A stretch of DNA of 64,000 nucleotides, taken from Megascapheus bottae. Taxonomy: Eukaryota; Chordata; Mammalia; Rodentia; Geomyidae. Under the pieces are notes generated by a model. It had not been told where the DNA came from, ran no database searches, and was given only the letters and a program-made list of their open reading frames with translations. The position numbers and the translations under genes are program-made. The stretch spans positions 1,860,001 through 1,924,000 of the forward strand of contig JANJXV010000099.1 of the NCBI GenBank assembly GCA_024803745.1. Reading direction: 5' to 3'. Positions 10,797-22,534 of the stretch are shown in pieces; the stretch's first letter is position 1; each line of letters begins with the position of its first letter.

Positions 10797-11010
10797 AATT
10801 TTTTTTGCCAGTACTGGGCTTAGACTCAGGACCTGAGCACGATCCTTGTTTTTGTTTTTGTTTATTCTTAAGGCGCAAGTTCTATCACATGTGCCACAGC
10901 ACCACTTTTATCTTTTTTTATCAATGTTGTGCTGAGGAATTGAACTTGGGTCTTCATTCATGCTCGGCAAGAACGCTTCCACTAGGCTTAACTTATGGCC
11001 CCAGTGGGAA
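10797..11010 (-). mobile_element. IDL-Geo-like SINE
   Basis: Reversed 'gccagtactgggcttagac' (Geo) and 'gaattgaacttgggtcttca' (ID B box). Unit B copy: 44413-44626. Confidence 0.75.
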
Positions 11011-11099
11011 GGAAGTTTTCCATAAAATATGTAGGAAATATGTACACTAAGGAAAAGCCATCAAAAATAGAAGAAAAATTATATACTTAGATAACAACA

Positions 11100-11797
11100 T
11101 GCCCGTATTATGGCAGATCTCTGTAATTGTAGCTTCAAGAGTGGCCTATTTGGACCGGGAGTTGGCTGGCTGAAGTAAAGTGCTATCCTTGAGCAAGCCC
11201 TAGGATAGTGCTCTGGCCATGAGTTGAAGCCATAGGACATGCAAAAAATAATAATTTAATGCCCGTGACTGGTGGCTCACCCTGGTAATCCTAGCTACCC
11301 TGGAGGATCGAGGTTCAAAGACGGCCCAGGCATAAAAATCTGTGAGAATCTTATTTCCAAGTAATCCAGAAAATTCAAAATGACAATGTGCCTCAAGTGG
11401 TAGAGCTCTTGCCTTGAGCTGAAGAGCTTAAGGTAAACATCCAGGCCCAGAGTTCAAGCCCCATGAGTGAAAAAAAGAAAAAGAAAAAGAAAGCCCTTAT
11501 CTAAGGCTGGAGTGCACACTAGTGGTAGTTTGCTTGCCTAGTATGCACAAAGCCCTGTGTTCAATTACTCTGTACTACTTACACCAAAAAAAAGCTGGAA
11601 ATGATCTCAGAAGGTTGGGTTCTGAGGATCACAGTTCAAAGCCAGGCCAGACACTAAAGTGCATGAAACTGTTTCTTCCACTTAAGCACCAGAAAACCAG
11701 AAGTGACACTGTGGCTCAAGGTGTTTAAGGTTGGAGCCTTGAGCTGAAGAGCCCAGGGACACTGCCCAGGTGCACAATTAAAGTCTTACAACCAAAA
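11100..11797 (+). mobile_element. Cluster of four SINE pieces
   Basis: A Geo fragment (about 11150-11245), a full B1-like/Geo dimer (11262-11475), an ID monomer (11500-11590, 'gtttgcttgcctagtatgc') and a B1-like/Geo piece (11592-11797) stand in the same orientation. The last one feeds the GA microsatellite. Unit B cluster: 44716-45412. Confidence 0.75.
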
Positions 11798-11801
11798 GAG
11801 G

Positions 11802-11877
<76 letters not shown>

Positions 11878-11992
11878 TAGAGACAGAGAGAGAGAGACAG
11901 AGACAGAGAGAGAGACAGAGAGACAGAGAGACAGACAGGCAGACAGACAGCGACAGACAGAGACAGACAGAGAGACAGAGACAGAGACATCA
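11798..11992. repeat. (GA)n/(GACA)n microsatellite (unit A)
   Basis: About 60 bp of pure GA is followed by mixed GACAGA repeats. It grows from the A-rich tail of a SINE. The long serine-leucine frames on the opposite strand are artefacts of the repeat. Confidence 0.95.
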
Positions 11993-11997
11993 AACAG

Positions 11998-12225
11998 TCA
12001 GGCACTGCTGGCTGAAGCGTGTAATTCTACCTACTATGGAGGCTGAGATTGGAGGATCTTGGTTCAAAGCCCAAAGCCAGCCTGGACACATATGTTTGTG
12101 AGACTTACATCACCAATTAACTACCAGAAACCAAAAATGGAGCTGTAGAGGGAGAGCGCTAGCCTTGAGCTGAAGAGGTCAGGGACAGTCCAGGCCCAAA
12201 GTCCAAGAACCATGACGAATCAATA
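11998..12225 (+). mobile_element. B1-like/Geo dimeric SINE
   Basis: 'ggaggctgagattggaggat' left, 'cgctagccttgagctgaaga' right. Unit B copy: 45606-45833. Confidence 0.8.
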
Positions 12226-12267
12226 ATAAAAAAGAAGATAGCTAATAGTAATGATGAATAATTTTGG

Positions 12268-12530
12268 GCTGGGAGTTTGGCCTAGTGGTAGAGTGCTTGC
12301 CTAGCATGCACGAAGACCTGGGTTCAATTCCTCAATATCACATACATAGAAAAATGCTGGAAGTGGTGCTGAGGCTGAAGTGGTAGAGCCCTAGCCTTGA
12401 GAAAATATAAGGACAGTGCTCAGTCCCTGAGTTCAAGCCCAGGACTGGCCAAATCAAAAGTAGTAGAGCACTGGCATTGAACTGAAGATCTGAGGAACAG
12501 CCCAGGCACAGAGTTCAAGCACCGCAAACA
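12268..12530 (+). mobile_element. IDL-Geo-like SINE plus extra Geo monomer
   Basis: Clear ID half ('gtggtagagtgcttgcctag', 'ggttcaattcc'), a Geo half ending near 12455, then a second Geo fragment to 12530. Unit B copy: 45877-46139. Confidence 0.8.
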
Positions 12531-12896
12531 ACAACAACAAAATCTATGAAATGGCAGTGGTGGATTTAAGCTAAGCAATAATAGAGTAGAAATTGGTAAA
12601 ATACATATTTGTGTGTAAGCAAAATAGCCAGACTTATGCATTAGAACAGGATAGCAACTTGAAAAAAAAATTTGTTTTCAATCTCACTAGGTCCTGTCTC
12701 TTAATTTATTCAAGTAAGTAAAATGCTGGGTTTTATAATCATTGCTCTGAATATTAGAAAATCATAATATCTCTCATTAACCAACAAAGACCAGGAACTG
12801 GGGCTTCGTTGAAATGGCAGAGTATCAGGCAAGAGAAGAAAAAATTGAAGTAAGAACTTGAAGTTCTTGATCCAGAACCTGCATAGTAACAGAGCA

Positions 12897-13110
12897 GCAG
12901 CCTGGTGATGGTACCTCACACCTATAATCTTAGCTACTCAGGAGGCTAAGATCTGAGAATCAAAGTTTAAAGCCAGCCAAAATACCCAGTTAACTGCCAG
13001 AAAAACCAGAAGTGGCACTGTGGCTCACAGATTAAAGCACTAGCCTTGACCTGAAGAGCTCAGGGACAGTGCCCAGGCCCAGAGTTCAAGCCCCACAATT
13101 GACAAAAATC
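12897..13110 (+). mobile_element. B1-like/Geo dimeric SINE
   Basis: A well-preserved copy: 'cttagctactcaggaggct' left, 'gaagtggcactgtggctcac' right, 'agagttcaagccccac' end. Unit B copy: 46506-46719. Confidence 0.85.
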
Positions 13111-13332
13111 AAACAAGCAAACAAAACTCACAAAGAAGCCTGCAGACCACAGTGGTTCTGCTGAGTCTCTTCTCTATGGGGATCAGGAAACATTTCACTT
13201 TTTCTGTCTCTTCCCATCTCAACATTCATACTAAAATAAGACTGTGTTGAAAGTTTCAATTTATAAAAATGTTTTTCATGAAGCACCCTGAAATATTCAT
13301 CGCTTATATCTCAATTGAAGATAGTTGATTTG

Positions 13333-13418
13333 GGGCTGCATTGGTACAGTGCTAGCCTTGAGCAGAAAAGGTCAGGGATAGAGCTGAAGCACTCAGTTGA
13401 AGACCCAGTGCCAACACA
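13333..13418 (+). mobile_element. Geo monomer fragment
   Basis: 'gctagccttgagcagaaaag' with diverged flanks. Unit B copy: 46942-47027. Confidence 0.55.
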
Positions 13419-13519
13419 CCAAAGAAATTATGCACTTTATACATATTTTCTAATTTCTTAATGAATTTTTCAGTCTGTATAAATATAGGGTACATTCCTT
13501 GTTACTTAAGTAAGATTGC

Positions 13520-13872
13520 TCTTTTTTTTCTTTTTGCCAGTCCTACGGCTTGGACTCAGGGCCTACACATTTTCATTGGACTCGCTTGCCCAAGGTGAGT
13601 GCTCTGCCTCTTGAAACACAGAGCCACTTCTAGCTTTTTTCTGAGTATGCGGTACCGGTGAATAGAACCTAGGTCTTCATGCATTCTAGGTGAGCACTCT
13701 ACCATTACACTACATTCCCAGGCAGGGAGATTCCTCTTACAGTCATTGTATGTTCACAGAGTTTGATCTCACACACTGTAGGGCCCTGGTTGGCTTTGAC
13801 CTGTGATCCTAAGCCCTGAGCCTCCTAAGTAGCTGAAATTAAGTTGTGAGCCAGCATGATGGCTTCCATTCT
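13520..13872 (-). mobile_element. IDL-Geo-like SINE followed by reversed B1-like monomer
   Basis: Reversed Geo/ID to about 13720 ('ctaggtgagcactctacc'), then a reversed B1-like monomer ('gagcctcctaagtagctgaa'). Unit B copy: 47129-47481. Confidence 0.7.
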
Positions 13873-13920
13873 TTTTTCTACAAAAATATATGTAGTTATC
13901 TAAAATATATCTATAGCTGA

Positions 13921-15035
13921 AAAAAATGAATCTCTCCCAAACAAATCTTCAAAGAAACAGCCATCCGATTAAAAGGTGGGCTAAAGACTTAAAAGAGTAT
14001 TCTCTGAAGAAAAAATTAAAATGGGCTTTAGACACATGAAGAAATGCTCCATATCTCTAGCAATAAGGGAAATGAAAATCAAAACAACTTTGAGATTCCA
14101 CCTGACTCCAGTCAGAATGGCCATTATCAAAAAATCTAATAAGAGATACTGGTGGGGAAGTGACCAGGTGGGATCACACCTACACTGTTGGTGTGAGTGT
14201 AAACTCGTTCAACCACTAGGGAAAGCAGTGTGGTGGTTCCTCAAAAGACTGAACATAGAGCTCCCCTATGATCCAGCAAATCCACTACTTGGCATCTACC
14301 CAATTGTCCAGAAAAAAGGACATACTAAAGCCACTACCACAATGATGCTCATTGCAGCACTATTTACCATAGCAAAGATATGAAACCAACCCAGATGCCA
14401 CTCAGTAGATGACTGAATCAAGAAAATGTGGTACTTATACACAATGGAATGCTATGCTGCCATCAGAAGGAATGACATCGCCCCATTTGTAAGGAAATGG
14501 AAAGACTTGGAAAACTTCATATTAAGTGAAGCAGCCAGACCCAAAGAAACATAAGCTCAATGGTTTCCCTCATTTGTAATAATTAGTTCACATCTAGGAC
14601 TCTCCTAGCAGAGGATTACAATAACTCAAAAACCTAGGTATATAAGGTCATATAGGATGAGGCTAAATGAAAGGATCTCTAGGATATGGGAACAAGAGCT
14701 ATATCTTGTGTCATCGTTGCTCTTAATCTTGTGTGATTTTTGTCCTTAATCTACTATGTTATTTCTCATCTCTTATTTTGCCCTTTGGTTAATGTCAGAT
14801 TGTTACTGTATCTGATTTTTCCCTGGCATATTGTATATATGTTTATTTGTTTATGTCAAATAGGAAAGGGAAGGGGGGAAACAAGATGATTGGGAAGGGG
14901 AGGGGAGAGGGAACTGGGGACAAAAACATGTGGAGTGGAATAAATGTGTGGGAAGTAATGCAGTCCACTACCTTTAAATGTAATCGTAACCCCTCTGTAC
15001 ATTACCCTGAAAATAAAAAAGAGACTATAAAAATA
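13921..15035 (+). mobile_element. L1 3' fragment (ORF2 C-terminus and 3'UTR), unit A
   Basis: This 5'-truncated L1 has its ORF2 C-terminal part at 14021-14383, with the Cys-rich motif [13 protein letters not shown] and the conserved tail ELPYDPANPLLGIYP. A G-rich 3'UTR and an 'aataaaaaa' tail near 15013 follow. The frame ends at a TGA soon after IAAL-FTIAKI. It is nearly identical in unit B (47529-48641). Confidence 0.85.
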
Positions 15036-15039
15036 TCTG

Positions 15040-15096
15040 TAGAAAATGAGGTTGGATGATGGAAACAACCAGATGCCCTACTACAAAAAATGTGAT

Positions 15097-15150
<54 letters not shown>

Positions 15151-15715
15151 ACAAACGCACACACACACAATGGAATGATATATAGCCAACCGACAAGATA
15201 AAATAATGGCATTCTCGGGGAAGTGGATGAAAAGGAAAAAAATCATATTAACTGAAGTAAGCCAAACTCAAAAGAACATAGGCCCAAGAGTCTCCCTCAT
15301 TTGTCAAATTCAGTAGAAACCTTGGGCTCTGCTACCAGAGATTTACAATAGAACAAAATCTAGAGACATCGTGACAAATAGTATGACACTAAATGTAAGG
15401 ACCTCCAAGATAAAGAAACAAAACTCATATAATGAGTGATTGTTGTCCTTAATGAACTATGTGATCTCTTATCTCTTTTGCTATCCCTTGGTTATATCAT
15501 ATTGTTACAATATTTCACCTTGTTTTCTGATATATTTCATATGTTCCTAATTGGTTATTTGAAATTGGATAGGGAAGGGGGAAATGAACATGAATGGGGG
15601 TAGGGGAAGGGAAATGGGGACCATATCATTACATGGGGTATCAAAGTTTGAGAAGTAATGCACCTTCTATCTGGTGAATATAATGTAACCCTTCTATAAA
15701 TTACAATAAATATAA
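15040..15715 (+). mobile_element. L1 3' fragment with internal CA repeat, unit A
   Basis: The start resembles the L1 segment before the polypurine 3'UTR ('ggaatgatatatagcc...', 'aagtgaagtaagcc'-like text). It is interrupted by a (CA)n tract at about 15100-15170. The 3'UTR contains 'ggataggg aagggggaaa' and ends in an 'aataaatataaa' tail. Confidence 0.8.
15096..15172. repeat. (CA)n microsatellite inside L1 (unit A)
   Basis: CA dinucleotides with two AAAC interruptions lie within L1 3' sequence. The unit B version is 48706-48757. Confidence 0.95.
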
Positions 15716-15724
15716 ATACATAAA

Positions 15725-16160
15725 AAGAAGATCTGCACAGAAAAAAATAATAATGGCATTTTTGGGGTAGTGGATGAAATTAGAGTGAATCCTGTTGAGT
15801 GAGATAAGTCAAGACCAAGGAACAAAAGGTACATGATATCCTTAATATATGGATATTAGTTTCAAACAGTAGTAGAGCGATGATTGAATAGTTGATACCC
15901 AAAGTTCTGGACATAATTTTGGAGATATAAACATAACTACATAGACATAAAAATCTAGGATAGACTATACACTCTATAGACATGTGTTTTATTATAGATT
16001 AATCTGTATCTATGACATACAAAGACTCAGCTTAATTTTCACTTTTTCTAAAATCTATGTGCCAGTGATTGTATAGCGATTCCCTTCTTGAATACTTGTT
16101 GGTTAAACATGACATTTGAAATATGATGTAAAATTCAATGTTAATAAAATTTTTAAAAAA
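15725..16160 (+). mobile_element. Older L1 3' fragment, unit A
   Basis: This begins 'aatggcatttttggggtagtg', resembling the L1 3' terminal coding text, and continues 'gtgagataagtcaagacc' and an AT-rich 3'UTR to an A-rich tail near 16155. It is more diverged from the neighbouring L1s than they are from each other. Three L1 3' ends therefore sit head to tail in 2.2 kb. Confidence 0.65.
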
Positions 16161-16544
16161 GAGGCTAGAGGTAAATACCACTAATGTACTTGCTCTAAGT
16201 GGTACAGAAATTTTCTTAATGAATCAAGGGTTTTTATTACATCTTTATGCAATTATTTTAGTTCTGAGTGTTCTACACTCAATGATACTTCTGGAAAGAT
16301 GATATAGCTGACTGTGTAGATGGTATGAAGACATACTGGCCTAAACGTAGAATAAAGCATTGGTAAGTGGCTGTTAGCTGTCCAGATTCTACTGGAATAT
16401 GTGGAATGAATTTATTAAGCACAATGCAGGCTCTTAGTCAGATCAGGATCAAGATTATGTGGTTCCATCAGATGAATGAGGAAAGATCAGAAAAATCTAC
16501 TAAGATATCCAGATATACTTTTTAAACTAAGGTATCTGGACTCC
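16161..16544. other. Anonymous sequence
   Basis: Nothing recognised between an L1 end and a SINE. Confidence 0.5.
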
Positions 16545-16790
16545 TTTTTTTTGTTTCTTGGTGGGGAGGTTGAACTTTGGACCTGGGCAAGGTCTCTTAG
16601 TTCTTTTTCCTCAAGGCTAATGCTGTACCAGTTTTAGCCACAACTCCACTTAGTTTTTGGGTGGATAAGTGGAGAGTAGAATCTTACAGTTTTTTTGTTT
16701 TCATTTTTTTTGCTTGCAAAGGCTATGAATCACCTTCTCCCTGGCTAGTAGAATGACAATTATGACCCTCCAGCGCCTGGCTAGTGATTT
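16545..16790 (-). mobile_element. B1-like/Geo SINE (diverged)
   Basis: Reversed 'aggttgaactttggacctgg' and 'aatgctgtaccagttttagc'. Unit B copy: 50138-50383. Confidence 0.55.
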
Positions 16791-16879
16791 TTTGAAACCT
16801 GGACTTTATTCCAAATCACATAACTGGTTCCTAGCAAAGTTTTGAAGACTGACTTAAATGTGACAGATTTTTGTCACTT

Positions 16880-17012
16880 GGAGACACTCTGTGCTGAACG
16901 TTAGAAATCTACCAGCTGAGTCACAGTGGCACTTCCAGTTTTTTGTTTATGTGGTGCTGAGGAATGGAATCCAGGGTTTCATACATGCTAGGCAAGCTTC
17001 ATTTTCAGCCCA
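16880..17012 (-). mobile_element. IDL-Geo-like SINE fragment
   Basis: Reversed 'gagtcacagtggcacttcca' then 'tacatgctaggcaagcttc'. Unit B copy: 50473-50605. Confidence 0.65.
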
Positions 17013-17029
17013 AGGTTTTATGTTTTGTT

Positions 17030-17425
17030 TTTTCAGTGTTGTTGCTTCTAGGTACTGTATGATGTTCTTTCATTTTCTTTGCTTTTTACCTCTTTTCTTC
17101 TTTTTCCCTTTAGTTTTATTCTCTGTAGTCACTGTGTTGAATTCGGGTACCCTGTGTCTTGTACATAGGTTTATGTGATTTGGGGTATGGAGAGGGTATA
17201 ATAAAATGGTAAAAAAAAAAAAACAAAGGAAAAAGGGTGAACCAATTGAACAGTGATACTTGGAAGACACTAAACGGAAAAGAACTGAACAATCTGGGTG
17301 GAGAGGGGGCTGAGGGTAGGAAAACAGAGAAAAATGAGGGAGGGGATAACAATTTTCTTAAGAAATATGTTCATTACTTATGTAACCGTATGCCAACTAT
17401 ATATTGACTTAACAAAATAAACTAA
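17030..17425 (+). repeat. Dispersed repeat, unclassified (unit A)
   Basis: Pyrimidine-rich sequence, an A-tract, then 'gaggggataacaattttctt' and 'gttcattacttatgtaac' end in an 'aacaaaataaac' tail. A related terminal part lies at 10645-10745 ('gggtaacagtgtttac', 'actcattacatatgtaac'), so this is a dispersed family. It may be an L1-type 3'UTR or an LTR fragment; I could not place it. Confidence 0.5.
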
Positions 17426-17440
17426 CTTAAAAAATAATTT

Positions 17441-17668
17441 AGCCGGGTATGGTGGCTCACACTTGTAAATGTAGCTACTCAAGAGGCTGGGATCCAAGGA
17501 TAGCAGTTCAAAGTCAGCCTGGGCACTGAAGTCCATGTGACTCTTATCTCCAATTAACCACCAGAAACCCAGAAGTGGCCCTATGGCTCAAGGGATAGGG
17601 CAGTAGTCTTGAGCTGAAAAGCTCAGTGACAAGACCCAGGTGCAGAATTGCAGTCCCATGACTTGAAT
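17441..17668 (+). mobile_element. B1-like/Geo dimeric SINE
   Basis: 'ggtggctcacacttgtaaat' left and 'ggcagtagtcttgagctgaa' right. Unit B copy: 51031-51258. Confidence 0.8.
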
Positions 17669-17679
17669 GATGAATGATA

Positions 17680-17897
17680 CTAGCCAGGCTCTGTGCGCTC
17701 ACACTCGGAATCCTATCTACAGAGAATCAGGTTTGAATCCAGCCCAAACAAATTGCATGATATTCTGATTTACAGTTCATTACCAAAAATCTGGAAGTGG
17801 AGCTGTGGATAAAGTGGTAGAACACTAGCCTGAAGCAAAAAAAAACTTTTAAGGACAGTTCCCAGGCCCTGGGTTCAAGTCCCAGGACTTGCATAAA
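17680..17897 (+). mobile_element. B1-like/Geo SINE (diverged)
   Basis: Left 'cactcggaatcctatctac', right 'gtggtagaacactagcctga', end 'gggttcaagtcccaggac'. Unit B copy: 51270-51487. Confidence 0.7.
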
Positions 17898-18999
17898 ACA
17901 ACAAAATGTGACGCTGAGTCCTCCATCATTTGGTGTTATAGTTCAATATTCTTGATATGCGTTTTAGAAATTAAGTCCCTAGAAAATACTCTCCCCTGAA
18001 ATTCTGCTTCATAGCTGATTCATAGAATTTCAGCATCATTACTATCACCTACCAGTTAGCATAGCAGTCTACTACTGAAAATTTGAAGAAAAATTTTGAG
18101 TAATCCTAATAAATCTGTGTATCATCTGCACACACATCAAATCAGCAGGAGCTATGTTCTACTATTATATAAATGTGTTTAATCCCTTTTTGACTTAATG
18201 AGCCTTAAAGAGTAAAACATATGAAGTAGTTATGAAACTAACAGTCACCATTCTTCTACCTAATATTGTAATATAAGTTTATAAATGCAAGGACTATTCT
18301 GAAGTGTGCAGAAGATAGCTTCTAATTATAATATTCTCATGAAGTATAGTTTTTAAGAAACATGTTGCTTGCTTTGGGAAAGCAAAGGCAAGGAAAAATG
18401 ATATAAGTAAGTTCCCTATTTATCAGAAGGAAAATACTATTGGGTTTAGATCAACTTCATTCATTCCGTGCTGATGAAACAAATATTTGCAATTCCTGAG
18501 GCCAATCACTTCATTGTGATGCACAATCAGCCAGCTTAGATCAATCTTCCAAAAAAGGAAAGGAACAAATGAGAAGCAATTAAGGTTTCCAAAATGAACC
18601 AGGTGGTGGTGGCAGCTCACACTTGTAATTCTATCTACTCAAGGCCTGAAATCCAGGGATCTGGATTAAGTCTGTCTGGGATGAAGATATTACTGTCTAT
18701 AACATCATCTCTGTTATCACAGCCCAGCTGATACACTCTGCCCAACAGGTTCCAAACACCAAAGTCCATCTCCTATCTGAAATTCTACCAAACGTACTCA
18801 CATATTATTTCCTCTTTGGGAGATAGTTGAAACATGTACCAGAAACATTTCCCTGGCTTCAGAGTGGAAGTGGAAATATATACTCACTAGAATCCCATAA
18901 AGTAAATTACAGTCAATCATCGTTCCTCACATCTTGTTAGTTAAATTGAACAATGAGTGTTTGGATCAGAAGCAATGTGTATGAGCATACATGTTGTAA
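17898..18999. other. Anonymous sequence with a minor SINE trace
   Basis: Only a short B1-like trace (about 18598-18675) is visible. Divergence from unit B (51488-52590) is noticeably higher than near 4-5 kb. Confidence 0.5.
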
Positions 19000-19165
19000 A
19001 AGTACTGTAATCCTAGCTACACAAGATAAGCTGAGAACTGAGGATTCCAGTTCAAAATCAGCCACGCAATACATTCCATAAGATTTCTACCTCTAATTAA
19101 CCAGCAAAAAACAGAGCGTTGAATTGTGCTTAAAATGCCACAGCCCAAAGCTTTGCATTAAAGTA
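19000..19165 (+). mobile_element. B1-like SINE fragment truncated at L1
   Basis: 'actgtaatcctagctacac' and 'taattaaccagcaaaaaac'. It abuts the L1 fragment at 19181. Unit B copy: 52591-52756. Confidence 0.6.
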
Positions 19166-19180
19166 CTAGGGGGTAGCATT

Positions 19181-21465
19181 CAGGATGCCCACCCCCTCCA
19201 CTCCTTTTTAACATAGTACTAGAATCCCTAGGCAGTGCAATAAGGCAAGAAGCAAGCATAAAGGGGATCCAAGTAGGGAAACAGGATATAAAAATATCCC
19301 TCTTTGCCGATGACATGATTCTGTATTTAAAGAATCCTATAGACTCTACTCCCAAGCTCCTTGAGCTGATTCAAAGATTTGGAAGGGTAACAGGCCATAA
19401 AATGAACCCTCACAAATCAACTACCTTACTTTACGCCAACACTGAGAGGAACGAGGCAATAATCAGGAAAGAAATTCCTTTCACAGTAGCCTCAAAGAAA
19501 ATAAAGTACCTAGCAATTAGCTTAACTAAGAATGTAAAGGACCGTTTAGATGAAAACTTTAAAACCCTAAAAAAGGAAATTAAAGCAGAACTAAGGAAAT
19601 GGAAAAACCTCCCGTGCTCCTGGATTGGAAGAATCAACATTGTGAAAATGACAACCTTGCCAAGGGCTATCTACAAATTCAATGTAATACCCATCAACAT
19701 CCCAATGTCATTCTTTAAAGACATAGAAGAGGCAATTCAAAATTTCATATGGAATAATAAAAGACCCCGTATAGCAAAAACACTTCTTAGCAGAAAGAAC
19801 AGCGCTGGAGGAATTTCAATTCCAAACTTAAGGCTCTATTACAGAGCCGTAATTCTCAAAACAGCTTGGTACTGGCACAAGAACAGGCCTGAAGTCCAAT
19901 GGAGTAGAACTGCGGACCCAGATATTAAACCACAGACCTATAGCCACCTAATCTTTGACCAGGGCGCCAAAAAAAATAGAATGGAAGAAAGATAGCCTCT
20001 TCAACAATTTGTGCTGGCAGAACTGGTTAAACACCTGCAGAAAACTGAAGTTGGATCCTTCTTTGTCCCCTTGCACTAGAATTAACTCCAAATGGATCAA
20101 AGACGTGGAGGTAAAAGCTGACACACTGAAAAGTTTACAGGAAGGAATAGGAGATACACTAGGCCTCCTTGGCACAGGTCGAAACGTTCTTAATAAGGAC
20201 CAAGAATCACAACAAATCAGAGAAAGGCTGGATAAGTGGGACTGCATTAAACTGCAGAGCTTTTGTATGGCAACGGATATAGCTAGTAAACTAATCAGGA
20301 AGCCTACAGAGTGGGAGAAGATCTTCACCACCCAAACAACGGACCAAGGCCTCATATCTAAAATATATCAACAACTCAAAAAATTGAATCACTCCAAAAC
20401 TATCCTCCAAAGTAGCACCCATCCCATTACAAAATGGGCCAAAGACTTAAAGAGAGTCTTCTCTGAAGAAGAAACAAAAATGGCCTATAGACACATGAAG
20501 AAATGCTCAACATCTCTGGTCATAAAAGAAATGCAAATCAAAACAAGTCTAAGATTCCACCTAACTCCAGTTAGAATGGCCAGGATCAGGAAAACGAATG
20601 ACAACAGATGCTGGAGGGGATGTGGTCAGGAGGGATCACTACTACACTGTTGGTGGGAGTGCAAACTCGTTCAACCACTATGGAAAGCAGTGCGGCAGTG
20701 CCTCAAAACGCTAAACATACAACTCCCCTAAGACCCAGCAATTCCAGTACTTGGCATTTACCCAACAGTCCAGAAACAAGGGCATACTAAACCCACTAGC
20801 ACAACAATGTTCATTGCAGCACTATTCACCATAGCAAAGATATGGAACCAACCCAGATGTCCCTCAGTTGATGAGTGGATCAACAAGTTGTGGTATTTGT
20901 ACACAATGGAATTCTATGCTGCTGTCAGAAAGAATGACATCGCACCATTTGTTAGGAAATGGAAAGACTTAGAACAAATCATATTAAGTGAAGTAAGCCA
21001 GACTCAAAGGAACTTAGGCTCAGTGGTTTCCCTCATTCGTCATAATCATTAGAAACCTTGGGCTCTACTAGCAGAGATTGGCAATAGAGCAAAAGGCCAT
21101 ATATAAGGCCATATAATGTGAAGCTAATTGAAAGGACCTCCAGGATATTGACACAAAAGCCATATAATGAATGATTGTTGTCCTTAATGTACTATGTTGT
21201 CTCTCATCTCGCTTGCTGTTCCTTGGTTATCCCATATTGGTATAGTATCTCACTTTGTTATCCGATATATTGAATTTATTTGTATTTGGATATTTGAAAT
21301 TTGATAGGGAAGGGGGGAAAACCAAAACGGGTGGGGGGTGTGGGGTTGGAGGGAAATGGGTACCAAGACATGTGAAAGGGTATCAATGTATGTGAATTAA
21401 TGCACCTTCTATCTGGAAAATATCATCTAACCCTTCTACTAATTACAATATAAAAATGAAAAAAA
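19181..21465 (+). mobile_element. 5'-truncated L1 (ORF2 RT to 3' end), unit A
   Basis: The element starts inside the reverse transcriptase. The catalytic box [12 protein letters not shown] lies just before the open frame at 19315-19995, which continues to [11 protein letters not shown] and WYWHKNRPEVQW. A frame shift follows, then 19955-20731 continues ORF2 to [17 protein letters not shown]. Stops and frameshifts make it dead. The G-rich 3'UTR and A-rich tail end at about 21465. Relative to unit B it lacks about 1.6 kb (see 52772-56630). Confidence 0.88.
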
Positions 21466-22099
21466 AAGAAGGTTGTAGTGTGTGGGGAGGATGATGGGGT
21501 CAAATACATTTCTTCTTAGAACTTTACCTCATCTGGTTGCCCTGAATTTTCCTGGCCTTCTTCTTAGAGAAAGTTCTGTTATACTGGATTTGTGGCTTGG
21601 CAATGATCTAGCATGTACATCTTCGAGTAAGACATCCACAACTTCCATGCCTCAGACTCGAGTTTCCTGACCTTTGGCAACAGCACAGCAACATCTTTCT
21701 TCCTCCTGAGCCACAGGCCAAGTGAGCTGGCTTGAGCTGGTTGTTAGTTACAGTGGCTTGGTTACCAGGGTTCCATATTCTGTTCCATTGTGAGGGAGGC
21801 AGGGTCACCTTTCAGGGCCCAATGACCAAAGATCCTTGCTCACAAAAGACCTCACCAAAGACATACTGGAGGCTGAATCTCTCCTCCAGTCTCACAATAT
21901 ACATGTGGATGTAGTATACAGCACACCTTATTTGTCCAATCCCTATGTCTTCCACTAGGCCCAAGTACCAGTCTGGTCTCAGGCTCAAGGAGCCTTTCTT
22001 AGGTAAGATCCAAACTTAAGGGTCAATATTGCCCTCATCCTTTACAAAACATTTGCTTCACAGTGCCTTCTCTGCCTGCATTTTGCCCCTTGTCGAATT

Positions 22100-22290
22100 T
22101 TTTTTTGTTTTTGCTAGTCTTGGGACTTGACCTCAGAGTGTGAACATTGTTCTTGGGCTTTCTTTAGGCTTTAGCTGTCCCACCGAGCCACAGCACCCTT
22201 GCAGCGTTTTCTATGTATGTGGTAATGAGGAATCAAACCTGAGGCTTACTGCTTGGTAGCCAAGGACTCTCCCACTAGGTCAAACACACA
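22100..22290 (-). mobile_element. IDL-Geo-like SINE in inverted arm 2
   Basis: Reverse-oriented paralogue of 6375-6555, proving the SINE is ancestral to both arms. Unit B copy: 57265-57450. Confidence 0.75.
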
Positions 22291-22490
22291 GGGCATCTTG
22301 CACATATTTTAGACGTCAATCTACTAGGATATTATTAGGTTTCTGTATCCTAATCAATTTTTTCCTGATGATTAGCTTTCTGTCATGTGTAAAAAATGCA
22401 ACAGGGAAAAACACAGAATAATTAGTGAAATTAAAAAAAAGCATTAGACACAGTTAAGTGTTCATTCTTTGTAGGAGAAAGTATATTTGG

Positions 22491-22513
22491 ATATGATGAT
22501 GATGATGATGAGT
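22491..22513. repeat. (GAT)n short repeat (unit A)
   Basis: About five GAT units inside inverted-repeat arm 2. Unit B has about three (57659-57670). Confidence 0.8.
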
Positions 22514-22534
22514 TTATAATTACTATGTCAGGGT

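Noticed and set aside
11778..12005. Long Ser-Leu open frame on the minus strand
   Set aside because: It is purely the translation of the GA microsatellite. The same applies at 45404-45613 and to the Arg-Glu frame at 33067-33324.
12268..12345. tRNA-like sequence with 'ggttcaattcc' box
   Set aside because: It is the ID half of a SINE, with an attached right monomer and an A-rich tail. No cloverleaf tRNA gene is supported.
15002..15246. Cys-Val-rich frames on the minus strand
   Set aside because: These are translations of the CA repeat, not a cysteine-rich peptide.
19158..21465. Endogenous retrovirus as source of the reverse transcriptase
   Set aside because: The FADD box context, the C-terminal Cys motif, the A-rich tail and the lack of LTRs identify L1 instead.
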